Origin: Phorcus lineatus
Taxonomy: Eukaryota > Mollusca > Gastropoda > Trochida > Trochidae
Length of the DNA: 64,000 nt
Assembly: GCA_921293015.1 (NCBI GenBank)
Contig: OV121086.1
Span: 43,665,402 to 43,729,401, forward strand
Direction: 5' to 3'
In this document: positions 46,025 to 56,405 of the stretch, in pieces
Numbering within the stretch: position 1 is the stretch's first letter
Layout of the letters: each line of letters opens with the position of its first letter
Made by a program: the position numbers and the translations under genes
Notes under the pieces: model-generated
The model's database searches: none
Seen by the model: only the letters and a program-made list of their open reading frames with translations
Told to the model about the DNA's origin: nothing

Positions 46025-49000
46025 ATGACAAGAGGATTTAAAATCATATGTACAAATTGCCAAGGATTAAACAATAAGAAGAAAAGACTAAGTGTATTCC
46101 AAAACATGAAGAAGAAAAATGCCAGCATTTATTGTATTCAAGATACCCACTTTACACCAGAACTAGAATCCAAAATTAGGGAAGAATGGGGGTCTCCTAA
46201 CTGTTGCTTCAGCTCGTATAAAAGTAACTCACGGGGAGTAGCTATTCTCTTCAATAAGGGTTTTGATTTCGAACTCATAAAGGAAATTAGAGACGAAGAC
46301 AATGGCAATTATTTAATATTAAAATTGAAATTAACTAATAAAACATTCACTTTAGCAACCCTATACGGGCCAAGAAACGATGATCCGTTATTTTTTGACA
46401 ACATTATGAATATCATTGAATCACTTGACTCCGACTACTACAACATATGTGGAGATTGGAATTTAGTCCAAAATCCGGAGATTGACACTTTTAACTATAA
46501 GCATGTTAATAGTCCAAATGCAAGAGAAAAAGTCATTGAACTTATTGAAGAATATAGCCTAATAGATCCATGGAGATTAGCCAATGAAACATCTAAACGA
46601 TATACATGGCGACAACCCAATCCTGTGAAACAGGCAAGGTTAGATTTCTTTTTACTTTCGAAGAACTTAGAAAAATCGATTTTGGAAACTGGTATTGATC
46701 CAGCATTTAAATCAGATCACTCGACGATTTGGCTCATTCTTGACTTAAATGATGTAGAAAAAGGTAGAGGTTACTGGAAATTTAATAATTCGCTACTTAG
46801 AGATAAAATTTATGTTGAAAAAATTAAAGAAACTATAAATGCAACCATTTATCAATATAAAAATGGAACAGACTGCGAGGGCAATCCAATATACAGTATT
46901 GATGATCAACTTCTTTTCGAAACGATATTACTTATGATAAGAGGGCAAACGATAAAATATTCTTCTGAGAAAAAACGGGAAAGAGACAAGAATGAGAAAG
47001 AAATAATTAGCGCAATAGAACAACTCACTATTGAACTTGACTCAGCTAAAGAATTGTCGGTAAAGGAGGATATTCAATCTAAATTAAAAATAGAAAATGA
47101 AAAACTTGACGAAATCGAATCGGCCAAAACTGAAGGCATATTGCTCCGATCAAAAGTTGAATGGAATGAAAAGGGGGAAAAACCAACCAAATATTTCTTG
47201 TCACTAGAGAAACGTAATTTCCTCAATAAGGCTATAATCAAATTAGAAAATGACAAGGGCGAAACTCTTACAAAAACAGACGATTTGATTAAGGAAGCAA
47301 AACATTTTTATGCAAAATTATATACTAAACAAGGCTCAGATGATGCTGACTTAGAGGAAATATTTAAAAACCACGATATACCAAAGTTAGAGGATAAACA
47401 AAAAGAACAAATGGAAGGTGATTTATCATATGATGAAGTGTTAAAAGCTTTGAAAAATATGAAAAACGGTAAAAGTCCTGGACCATCTGGATATACAGCA
47501 GAGTTTTATAAATTTTTCTGGAATGACTTAAATAAGTATCTCATTAAATCACTTAATTTGGGGTATTTAAGAGGCGAACTTTCTACTAGCCAAAAACAGG
47601 GATTAATTACTTGCTTTCCTAAACCAGGCAAATCAAAAGAACACTTGAAAAATTGGAGGCCAATAACCTTGCTTAATGTTTCATATAAGCTTGCATCAGC
47701 AGCGATCGCTAATAGAATAAAACCAATGCTACATGATATCATCAATGAAGATCAAAAGGGTTTTGTGCCAAACAGATATATAGGGGAATGTACACGCCTA
47801 ATATACGACATCATGGACTATACAGACTGTATGGAATTACCAGGAGTGCTTCTTTTAATTGATTTTGAAAAGGCTTTTGATTCTGTGGAATGGGACTTTA
47901 TTTCAAAAGTACTGGACTTTTTTAATTTTGGAAAATCTTTGAAACACTGGATACATACATTCTATAGAAATATTAAATCAAGCGTATTGGTGAACGGTTT
48001 TGCAACAGACTACTTTAGCTTAACTAGAGGTTGTAGACAGGGAGACCCTTTATCCCCCTACATTTTTCTCTTATGTGCAGAAATACTTGCAAATATGCTA
48101 AGGATCAATCCAAAGATAAAAGGTATTACCATTGGAAACACAGAATATCTTGTGTCTCAATTTGCAGATGACACCACTTTGATATTAGATGGCACTGAAG
48201 AATGTCTTCGGAATACGTTGCAAATCTTACGACAATATGCATCATTCTCTGGGTTAAAAATCAATACAAATAAAACTCAAGTTATAAAAATAGGATCTTT
48301 GAAAAATGAAAAAGAAATACTGTGTAGAAAATGGAAATTAAATTGGAATGAAACTGAATTTACTCTCCTTGGCATCATCTTCACGCATAATTTGGCAGAA
48401 ATGGTGGAAAGAAACTACAAAGACAAACTTAAGGAAGTACGGCTTACAATGAAGAAATGGTCAGCAAGAGCCCTTACACCTATAGGTAGAAATACAGTAT
48501 TAAAAAGTCTGATACTACCTAAATTAAATCATTTATTCTCAGCTCTCCCTAACCCAAACAAAACCTTTATGAAACAATTAAATACTGAGTTTTTCAAATT
48601 TATTTGGCAAAATAAACCCGATAAAGTAAGTCGGAAAATTCTTAGCAAATCAATTGAAGATGGAGGATTAAGGGTACCAAACGTAGAAAATACGATCAAA
48701 TCGCAAAAGATTACATGGATTAACAGGTTATTCAAGAAAGATTCGAAACTAAGCAAATTATTTTACCATAACATCAACACAAATGATATGAATTTTCTAT
48801 CAAAATGTGAACAACATATCAAAGAAAACATACTGACAAAGAGAACAAATGATTTTTGGATGGATGTGTTATTAGCATGGGGACAATACATCAGTAGTAA
48901 AGGACAATGCATTCAGGAGCAAAATGATGTGCTAACACAGCCTATCTGGCATAATGATAACCTTAGAATAGACAATAAGCCAATATGCTACACACACTAT

Positions 49001-49840
49001 ATAAAGGCGGGAGTATATTTAATAAATGATTTGGTAGATGACACAGGAAACATACTAATTTATGAACAATTTGATAAACTGTACAACTGCAAAACAAACT
49101 TTTTAGAATATGCCGGGATCTATAAATCAATAAAACGATATTGTAAAATAACGAATAACACTATACTCAGAAAAACCTGCATGCCCTGCATTCCTTATTT
49201 TTTACAAGATCTAGTGAAAACAAGCAAAGGATGCAGAATATTTTATGATACACTACAAACAACCGAAAATCAAAATACAAACAACAAATACAGGAAGAAA
49301 TGGAATATCGATTTTAACCAACAAATATTGGATATTGACTGGAATTATTTTCATAAGATACCTTTCAGGGCTCTTGTAAATGTAAAACATCAATGGTTTC
49401 AGTATAGCATTATCCACAGATGCATATCAACAAATGAACTGTTATCAAAAATGAAATTGATTGACACCAATGTCTGTACTTTTTGTAAAAACGAAGTGGA
49501 AACTATAATGCACATGTTTTATGAGTGCAATATAATCAAAGAAATTTGGAACAATGTTATTAGATGGATTCAACTTAAAACTGGCACCCTTCTTCACTTC
49601 GATAAGTCGAAGATACTATTTGGATACCGAGAGAGAAGAAATGACGTAGTCAATCGTATCATCATTATCACAAAGTACAACATTTTTAAATCAAGACTAG
49701 CAAACAGACACCCAAACATGGCACACATTAAACATGACATTGAATCTGCATACACCTTAGATAAATACAATTCAAAGATAACTTGTAGTGTAACACCTTT
49801 TGCCACATTTTGGTCTTCTTGTCATATGTTGTTTAGTTGA
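46025..49840 (+). CDS. L1-type ORF2 protein: endonuclease and reverse transcriptase, 1271 aa
   Basis: ORF2p nicks target DNA and copies its own RNA there (target-primed reverse transcription). Order of parts: AP-type endonuclease, residues about 5-240 (N11, QDTH 38-41 where D39 replaces the usual Glu, GDWN 143-146, SDHS 230-233); a Lys/Glu-rich linker; reverse transcriptase about 480-770 (GKSPGPSGYTAEFYK, LINDFEKAFD-type motif with D613, RGCRQGDPLSP, FADD 713-716); thumb and linker; C-terminal zinc knuckle CX2CX8HX4C at C1151, C1154, H1163, C1168. Length matches L1 ORF2 (about 1275). No stop interrupts it. Several motifs agree, so only the exact subclade is open. The Glu-to-Asp change may be tolerated. 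Confidence 0.95.
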   Translation: MTRGFKIICTNCQGLNNKKKRLSVFQNMKKKNASIYCIQDTHFTPELESKIREEWGSPNCCFSSYKSNSRGVAILFNKGFDFELIKEIRDEDNGNYLILKLKLTNKTFTLATLYGPRNDDPLFFDNIMNIIESLDSDYYNICGDWNLVQNPEIDTFNYKHVNSPNAREKVIELIEEYSLIDPWRLANETSKRYTWRQPNPVKQARLDFFLLSKNLEKSILETGIDPAFKSDHSTIWLILDLNDVEKGRGYWKFNNSLLRDKIYVEKIKETINATIYQYKNGTDCEGNPIYSIDDQLLFETILLMIRGQTIKYSSEKKRERDKNEKEIISAIEQLTIELDSAKELSVKEDIQSKLKIENEKLDEIESAKTEGILLRSKVEWNEKGEKPTKYFLSLEKRNFLNKAIIKLENDKGETLTKTDDLIKEAKHFYAKLYTKQGSDDADLEEIFKNHDIPKLEDKQKEQMEGDLSYDEVLKALKNMKNGKSPGPSGYTAEFYKFFWNDLNKYLIKSLNLGYLRGELSTSQKQGLITCFPKPGKSKEHLKNWRPITLLNVSYKLASAAIANRIKPMLHDIINEDQKGFVPNRYIGECTRLIYDIMDYTDCMELPGVLLLIDFEKAFDSVEWDFISKVLDFFNFGKSLKHWIHTFYRNIKSSVLVNGFATDYFSLTRGCRQGDPLSPYIFLLCAEILANMLRINPKIKGITIGNTEYLVSQFADDTTLILDGTEECLRNTLQILRQYASFSGLKINTNKTQVIKIGSLKNEKEILCRKWKLNWNETEFTLLGIIFTHNLAEMVERNYKDKLKEVRLTMKKWSARALTPIGRNTVLKSLILPKLNHLFSALPNPNKTFMKQLNTEFFKFIWQNKPDKVSRKILSKSIEDGGLRVPNVENTIKSQKITWINRLFKKDSKLSKLFYHNINTNDMNFLSKCEQHIKENILTKRTNDFWMDVLLAWGQYISSKGQCIQEQNDVLTQPIWHNDNLRIDNKPICYTHYIKAGVYLINDLVDDTGNILIYEQFDKLYNCKTNFLEYAGIYKSIKRYCKITNNTILRKTCMPCIPYFLQDLVKTSKGCRIFYDTLQTTENQNTNNKYRKKWNIDFNQQILDIDWNYFHKIPFRALVNVKHQWFQYSIIHRCISTNELLSKMKLIDTNVCTFCKNEVETIMHMFYECNIIKEIWNNVIRWIQLKTGTLLHFDKSKILFGYRERRNDVVNRIIIITKYNIFKSRLANRHPNMAHIKHDIESAYTLDKYNSKITCSVTPFATFWSSCHMLFS

Positions 49841-49987
49841 TGTCGACGCTTTATCTACAACGCTGACGCTATGATTATTACTGTATACTTGGAAGATTAG
49901 TATTATAATTCCATGTTTCAACAATTTGATTAATCTCTGTATGTTGACTTTGTACCAAAAACAGCGAAATAAAAAAAAAAAAAAAAA
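49841..49987 (+). terminator. L1 3' UTR, AATAAA and poly-A tail
   Basis: 130-bp 3' UTR ending GCGAAAT and a run of 17 A (49971-49987). The AATAAA overlaps the start of the tail. The last As merge with the target duplication. Confidence 0.85.
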
Positions 49988-49997
49988 TGTAGATATT
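49985..49997. repeat. L1 target-site duplication, right
   Basis: AAATGTAGATATT directly after the poly-A tail; the first As are shared with the tail, so the true length is 10-13. Confidence 0.9.
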
Positions 49998-50136
49998 CTC
50001 AAGTGTGACATGTTTAGATGTTAAGATAAAAATGTGCAGAACGTCAGGTTATCAATAAAAAACTGTTCTGACCTTAAAGACACCGAAGACCGATTAATCT
50101 CTGCTGACGTACGGAATGACATTGAGATCCTCTGTC

Positions 50137-50181
50137 CCTGTCAATGGCCCAATCCGCTTATATTCCTGTCTGGTGACGTCA
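50137..50181. promoter_or_regulatory. conserved ~45-nt motif with CRE, copy B block Y
   Basis: CCCTGTCAATGGCCCAATCC then ATATTCCTGTCTGGTGACGT, with full TGACGTCA at 50174-50181 and ACTTTGACATGAGG following, as in copy A. Confidence 0.5.
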
Positions 50182-50620
50182 CTTTGACATGAGGCTAATC
50201 ATCAAAATGAAAGACTCACTGAAATTATCAGAGTTCAGGTATGGCAACTTTATAAACAGAAAAGTAGAGTCTGCATTCCCATGTCGTCGCATTGGATATT
50301 GTTTATATTAATAAATTATTAGATGATATTTGACAGGCATTAAAACGTCATACCTTTTGACATAATTGCGTGAAACATAACTTGATGACTTTAATGACCT
50401 TTTTTTATATTCTTGAAGGGTTAAATTTCGAGCTTTTCATTCTTCTGTTTTCATATCAATTCCCAAAAAAGATGCTTTGACCATTTATAAAAAAAATCTC
50501 TAAAACGTTGAACAAGAATGCTTCAACAAATGGTGTAACAGGAACAGAAAACTGATATTTCTTGATCATCAGCGTTCATTGTGGTAAAAAAGACGTGCTT
50601 ATGTAACAGATAATTAGCTT

Positions 50621-50781
50621 GGTTGTATATATCGACGTTTCAGGTGTCAATGAACTACGGAACAGATCGACCTTTACAGCCAGAAGAAAAACCATACTTC
50701 AGTCTATTCTAGAAGCCGATCAAACGATCCCCCTAGCAGCGTAAGGATATTGAATCTGTCTGAGGAGAAATTCATTTTAAA
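50621..50781 (+). promoter_or_regulatory. conserved TATA-containing block, copy B
   Basis: TGTATATATCGACGTTTCAG, GTCAATGAACTACGGAACAG, GAAGCCGATCAAACGATCCC, ATTGAATCTGTCTGAGGAG; partner of 34866-35022. Confidence 0.3.
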
Positions 50782-51000
50782 GTACAGTTGGCTGTTGGCT
50801 TGAATATTATATGAGATAAAACCATAAGTGTTTATGATGCTTAAATATTGTCTTGAAAATCTTTGAACCCTCTTTTTATTTCAGTCATTAATTCGAACCT
50901 TTTTATTCACATTTAGGCTTCATGATGTATACAGTATATACTATTGTGATTAATAATACTGTCTAGAATCCCATTTGAAACGTGTGTCTTAAGGAAATTT

Positions 51001-51504
51001 TGAATTCGTTTCATTCGTAATTTTGATTGATTATATTCATAAAAAGTAATATATTGCGATGGCAATGCTGTAATCTTGTCTTGAAGTCTGGCTTTAAAAC
51101 TTTTAAACCATTCCCATAAACTAGTTCACAAATGAATAAGCAGTCTTTATAGTATACCTTTACGTTGAATGTCTTAAAAAAACCCAGACAAATTAAGATT
51201 GGACATTTTATATTTCTATACACATCCCTGACAAAAAACAGTTTTGAAGAAAAATAAATGTATTAACCTAAGCATTTAATGTTATGGTTTTTAATTGCTC
51301 TCATTGTAAAATTTGAAGTTCTAAATCTTTGTTTTATCAATACAATTGGATATTATGTTTCATAATAAAGTTGATTTTCATCTGTAACAACACCCATTCC
51401 TTGTATCATTACCCTTTTATCTGACTTATTGTATTTGTACATAATTGATTAAATCAATGGCTTCCTGTATATCTATAAATAATGTACCAACTTATTTTGT
51501 TCAT
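51001..51504. other. non-coding stretch
   Basis: AT-rich with nothing supported; homology to copy A fades out here. Confidence 0.3.
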
Positions 51505-51570
51505 TATCCACCTGATGAAGGGGCAAGAAGAAGCTCAGAAACGTCCTGAAAATAAATAAAGAAGTTGTCA
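51505..51570 (+). mobile_element. retroelement 3' end-like fragment with CTGATGA...GAAAC
   Basis: CACCTGATGAAGGGGC, AAGCTCAGAAACGTCCTG and AATAAATAAAGAAGTTG in 60 bp. Phrases of the form CTGATGA...GAAACGTC...AATAAA recur at 3' ends of non-LTR or Penelope-like elements. CTGATGA and GAAA also match the hammerhead ribozyme core, which Penelope-like elements are known to carry; GGGC/GCTC could form a weak stem II. Confidence 0.35.
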
Positions 51571-51989
51571 TCCATAACATTGTCTTGTATAAATTTTTTC
51601 TACTTTGAATTGTGACAAAATAACGTGCATAAAGTTGAAATCCACTCATACGACTTATTTATTCCTCCCCATATACGGACAAATTACATTCACTTGTTGT
51701 CATTGAAAATAGCATACTGGTCTTATACCAAAAATGTACTCTAAATCCCTAAAATCAATAGCAATTTGTATATGTTTAATAAAATCATTGTATCATTGTA
51801 TACGTCACTTTCATAGTTTAATGATTTACATACAAAGATACAGACATGTACATGGTTTAAAGACGGATGCATAAAGCAATTTCGTTCTCAAAAACAAGAA
51901 ATACATGAACCAAACGCCTATGGTACTTGATGATTATTTACAATCAGCGATGATTGAAAAATATAATAATCACAAAGGAAGTTGATCTC

Positions 51990-52306
51990 AAAAGGTTACA
52001 ACTTATCTTGTTTTGGCGCCTATGTTTTTTGGAGCAGAAAGGCCAAGGCAGAACTGATAACATTGTAAATCTAATGGCGAAGAGGGAACACTTGAGCAGT
52101 AAGCTGAATGTAGTTAGAAGATGGTTAACATGACTAAGAACAAAACTTTTCAATGATAGTCCGTGATCAGTCTTGAAGATCACATTCCACCAGTAAATCG
52201 CACCCGTAAGTGACATCAGAAGTGTCGATGCAGTACAGCTGAGAGCAACAAAACATTGCAAGCAGAACAAGAGTGCACTGAGAGCACAACACGATATGTA
52301 CTTTTG
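51990..52306 (-). pseudogene. possible exon of a rolling-stone-like membrane protein
   Basis: Minus-strand frame opening after a plausible acceptor (TTACAG, exon start 52306): KYISCCALSALLFCLQ, STLLMSLTGAIYWWNVIF, LSHVNHLLTTFSLLLKC and AIRFTMLSVLPWPF. Two or three hydrophobic segments with YW...H..N...P/I-R spacing recall the rolling stone family (multi-pass membrane proteins with YW, HxxN and RL/F landmarks). The match is from memory and partial. No good donor or neighbouring exon was found, so a fragment or pseudogene is likely. Confidence 0.3.
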
Positions 52307-52700
52307 CTGTAACTTTAAGTTAACATGTCAAAGGAATGTTTAGTGTATGTAGTATTATGGTGGAGAAAGGACGGACGGACCACGCCACGACAATATTGTC
52401 TTCGCCGGCGAGGGATAAAAGATAAGCCTTTGAGGAGAAATTATTCCATTCTTATGTTGCCTAGTGAGCTGACAATGCATATTTTTGTGCAGTGGATGCG
52501 ACCATTGATTTAACATTATCAGCTATTAGGAAACACACATTTACGAGTCAAATTGTTGAATATCGGATAAGGGAACACATTGATTCTTTAATTGCATGAT
52601 GGCCAGGCCAATAGCTAGGAAATTCTAAAAACACTTTCAAACACATTTTCCATTACTGTCACTTTGGTTATTTGTGCGTTTGCTTTTTAATATTTGCAGT
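52307..52700. other. non-coding stretch
   Basis: Nothing supported. Confidence 0.3.
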
Positions 52701-52739
52701 AGAATTTCATCAAACAGAGATGTGAAGTTTAATCAAAAT

Positions 52740-52830
52740 GAAAAAGTAATTATTTAATGTTTAAAAATATGGCAGTTTGTTCCACAGTGTGATCAATACA
52801 CCATTTCGAAATTATGCCAGGCCAACACGT
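52740..52830. repeat. duplication C/D, left block of C
   Basis: TTGTTCCACAGTGTGATCAATACACCATTTCGAA-like sequence matches 57268-57320 (TTGTTCCACATTACGATCGA TACACCATTTGGAA) in the same orientation, about 4.5 kb away. Confidence 0.6.
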
Positions 52831-53389
52831 CCTCTCAAGGAAGGCCGTTCTAAAGGAAAAGGCTATTTATGGTGTTGAAAACACTTTAAACTGCAAGTTT
52901 ATTTTAAAATTATGAAATAAAACTTAATACAACATTCATAACACAGATATATACTTAAGTGATGGATATTAATCAACATTGATACATGTTCTTTCCATGT
53001 TAAATAAAAGGGAAACCCAATTCAAGTGTCTGGCTTTATTGTCTTACTGTATGGCCACGTTACAGTTGGTCTCAAATTATGCTGGTAACCACTATACATG
53101 TACATGTGCTTCAAAACAACAGTTTTGTTTAACATTTTTTAAAGAGTCAATTGATGTCAATGTAAATGTCGTGTGCGATCAAAACACAAACGTTAAAGAA
53201 GTATCGTTTTATTAATTTTACCTCATTTATTTCAAATACCAATTCACCAGTTTTTAATATAATCATTTCGCTCGTGTTCGGTATCAAGCTGAAATATAAG
53301 AATGGCATTTAAATATACCCTGCCCCATAGTGCTTCATGGAAGAAACACCGACTTAATAGGAACTCTACATGATAGGTCAATGTCTACT

Positions 53390-53460
53390 TAACGTACTTT
53401 CTTGTCTAGCATTACACAGTCAAAAGTTCAGTTGTCTCATTTGCTCTCAAATGTTAATTG
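53390..53460. repeat. possible third copy of a unit A/B block
   Basis: CTTGTCTAGCATTACACAGT then AAAAGTTCAGTTGTC resembles 31838 (CATGTCTAGTTTTACAATGT, AAAAGTTCAGCTGTC) and 40445. A more diverged relative of the duplicated locus may extend into this region. Confidence 0.35.
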
Positions 53461-53876
53461 TGTTTAAATGAATCAGGGTTGATTGCATATATATATACAT
53501 ATTAAAAATACTACAACATATTTGATCAATTTAATTAAAGTAAACAGTACTAGATACAAAATCAACATAAGGAATAACAAAATTGAACGGAAACAAGGAA
53601 AGTCCGTAAAGTAATCAAATTAGTAACTAAAACATACTAATTTATTTTTAATCATTTATTTTAAATTATGCAAATTAGGGACATAGAAATACGAAAGACA
53701 TATCTACACATCACAGCGATTAGAGTTTTCAAATGTCTTTACTTTCCAACAATTAGTGTGTGCGTTATGAGCGGAACGAAGTTTTGACTGCAAAAGAAAC
53801 AGAATTTGTCCACTTAAGCAAATAATATGCATAGTCATTACTTGTTACTAAATTTTAGTTTGAGTCGTAGTTATAA

Positions 53877-54232
53877 GCGAAAAAACAATTGTGACAAGCG
53901 GACGAACAGTTTGATCAAAGAATTTCTCAAAGGGTATATGTGATTATGCTGTACAAATGGTTAACCTATGTATCAATTTTACCTGAATAACATTGCTTTG
54001 GTTGGGAATATCAATGGACTCGTGCAATTATATAAAATAAAACTTATCTTAAACGCGAAAAAACAATTGTGACAAGCGAACGAACAGTTTGATCACAGAA
54101 GTTCTCAAAGGGTATATGTGATTATGCTGTACAAATAGTTAACCTATGTATCAATTTTACCTGAATAACATTGCTTTGGTTGTGAATATCAAATGACACG
54201 TACAATTTGATAACATAAAACTTACCTTAAAC
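53877..54232. repeat. 178-bp recent tandem duplication
   Basis: GCGAAAAAACAATTGTGACA starts both units (53877 and 54055). The two are almost identical through AATAACATTGCTTTGGTTG and diverge slightly after, so this is much younger than the segmental duplications. Confidence 0.93.
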
Positions 54233-56240
54233 CCAACATTCTGATAACACAGTAACAATCCAACCCTAACACTGTAACAAACACACCAAGAGGCAAATGT
54301 TTTCTAAAAGACCTCAGCAAGATGTTATGCAAATAAAATCCAACCTATCTATCCGTTCCATCAAATCTATTGTGTATTCTATCCTAAATCCTATCGGGCA
54401 AGAAAAGCATTTTCTCTCAGGAGTTACTTTTCATAGTGATATTATGACTTTTACCAAAAGAATCCTGTCAAGTGACAAAAACTAGGAGAATGAAATAATA
54501 ACCTTTAAAGTACATTTTCACTGAATTATGAATCCTTATGTTTTCTAATGTTTGGCGATGTTTCGTAGAATCATCTGAAGGAATTTCTAAAAGCAGTAAC
54601 TTGTTTGTTTGTGGATTTGATCATAGAAATCATCCATGAAACATGTATCTGTGGCATTTATTAAGCTATATACAAGTAACAATACGATACTGAGTGTATA
54701 GTCTTGAAGTATATAGTCTTGATCAGACGAAACCACATGGCATACGTATAAATTCACAGAGTTTATCTACACCTTTTTAAAGGGATTATGAAATTCCAAA
54801 TTTTGCATTTGCATAGGCAACCCTTTTCAAGATAAAAACATATATAACAAAATCTTTTCCTAAAGGGCTGCTTCATGTTACCTCTTTCATGTTAGCGTAA
54901 GTATATGCACTATAGAATGTCACTGAGAAGAACAAATAAAATTTCAATATATTTTTAACTAAAAAAGCGCCTAATTTCCTAAAACATAACAAATGCATAA
55001 AACAAATTCACGTCAGGCGAAGACAAGCTAGTATACTTGATATAAGTATCGTAAAATACAGATACAAATAATGTCATGCTATATTTGGCTTAGAGAAACC
55101 CAGAGAAATCCCTTGTCACTATCTGGAGAGGAAGCATTTCACTTAAAAAGTCCCGATCAAACCATTTTTCTGTGGTTATTTAAGTCACCATTATACCTAT
55201 TTCTTCTGATGAGAACAGATTTGTAAAAAGGACAATCAATCCACTAAAACTATTATGAAAGAGAACAAAACAAAAGATTTTCTATATCCAACAAACGATG
55301 TGAGAGATAAGTCTAATATCGTCTATGCCTTGTAATTGAGTAGCTGATAAAGTTTTAACATGATTTTTTTACGAAAATGATTAATAATTGCAAAATTCAT
55401 TTTAACTAGAGTTAAATCTGGACTATTCAGAACTACTGTTCGTCAGCCACCTCTCCTACCTAGTTCTATATGACATGGGTTCGGGTGTCACCATCATAAA
55501 GAACAAGTCTTTTACTTGCAGGCAGCCCTTTTTAATGTGAAAAGATTAATAAAACGAATTGATATAAGTCTGAGATTGAAGTTCAAGAGATAAGCACTCT
55601 AGTAGACAATAAATATTCTTTATGTCAGTTACACGCTCACCTGAAACCTTTTTACTAGCAAGCTGCTTTTCTGAAACTCGCTTGATAGACTTTAAAATTC
55701 TACTTGTTGGTTTGAAACGATCTCGTGTTTGCTTGGTAGTTTTGGAAGTGAATTCTTGGTATGGGGTAATATCGCCAGAACGTTACTTACTTCGCGGATA
55801 GTGTGGGTAAGCATTAATATATTTTCATGTGACTGAAATGACACGACGGATGATTTTAAGTTAAACAATGTCGTTTAAAACTGGCAACCGTGTTCAATTA
55901 GGCTTGTGGATTGTCACTGTTAAGATATTTTGAGAACATTGATAGACAGATAAGAATAAAGCTTTGATAAATTGCTTTCAATGCTTTTACAGCAATGAAT
56001 TACACTTAAGGTAACATTAGTGAATCCCAAACAACAATTCAAAAGATTAATACGTGGAGATCAAATTCTTGCTATCTGGAAATGAATTTTTTTAAAATTG
56101 GAATATAAATTGTAACGAAAAATATGAACACAATATCGTTTAAAATGTTTTCAACCCACAGCATTGTGTGCAACTGAAAACTTGTTCGATAGAATCCAAG
56201 CATTTAGGGAAATGAGTCAAATGAGAGAAACTGAGCATCG
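54233..56240. other. non-coding stretch
   Basis: AT-rich; no supported gene or repeat. Confidence 0.3.
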
Positions 56241-56244
56241 GTAA

Positions 56245-56405
56245 TTGCGTTTGAGAGTTTCCATTTATGCTCCGCAGTGACGACTGTTAAATTAACGTAT
56301 GATCTATGATCAAAGAGCCATCCCCACATGAGTTCAGCATCTCCGTCCATTTGATTATCACACATGTATGAAACAGCATGTTTTGCTAACACGCATTGCA
56401 AGCCA
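56245..56405. repeat. duplication C/D, right block of C
   Basis: ATTTATGCTCCGCAGTGACG, ATGATCAAAGAGCC and ATGAGTTCAGCATCTC match 60642-60770 (TGTATGCTCCACAGTGAC, ATGATCAAAGAGTC, ATGAGTTCAGCATTTCTC). The minus strand is open here (VSYMCDNQMDGDAELMWGW...), but the frame is not kept in the partner. Confidence 0.65.

Larger units (their letters stand above)
43800..49984 (+). mobile_element. L1-type LINE, looks full length and intact
   Basis: Bounded by 13-bp direct repeats AAATGTAGATATT (43787-43799 and 49985-49997), with a 235-bp 5' leader, ORF1, a 1.2-kb inter-ORF region, ORF2, a short 3' UTR and a 17-A tail. Endonuclease-type ORF2 plus a coiled-coil ORF1 place it in the L1 clade, probably the Tx1-like branch. 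Copy A keeps the empty site at about 34131-34146 (AAACAAATTGAGATAT). Perfect target repeats and two long open frames point to a recent insertion. Confidence 0.93.
38900..51000. repeat. segmental duplication copy B
   Basis: Matches copy A in order and orientation (anchors listed under copy A). Contains the whole L1 element and, between about 40.55 and 42.45 kb, roughly 1.5 kb with no counterpart in A. No host gene recognised. Confidence 0.85.

Noticed and set aside
47074-47256. Minus-strand frames inside L1 ORF2
   Set aside because: Shadows of the 1271-codon plus-strand frame; no independent evidence.
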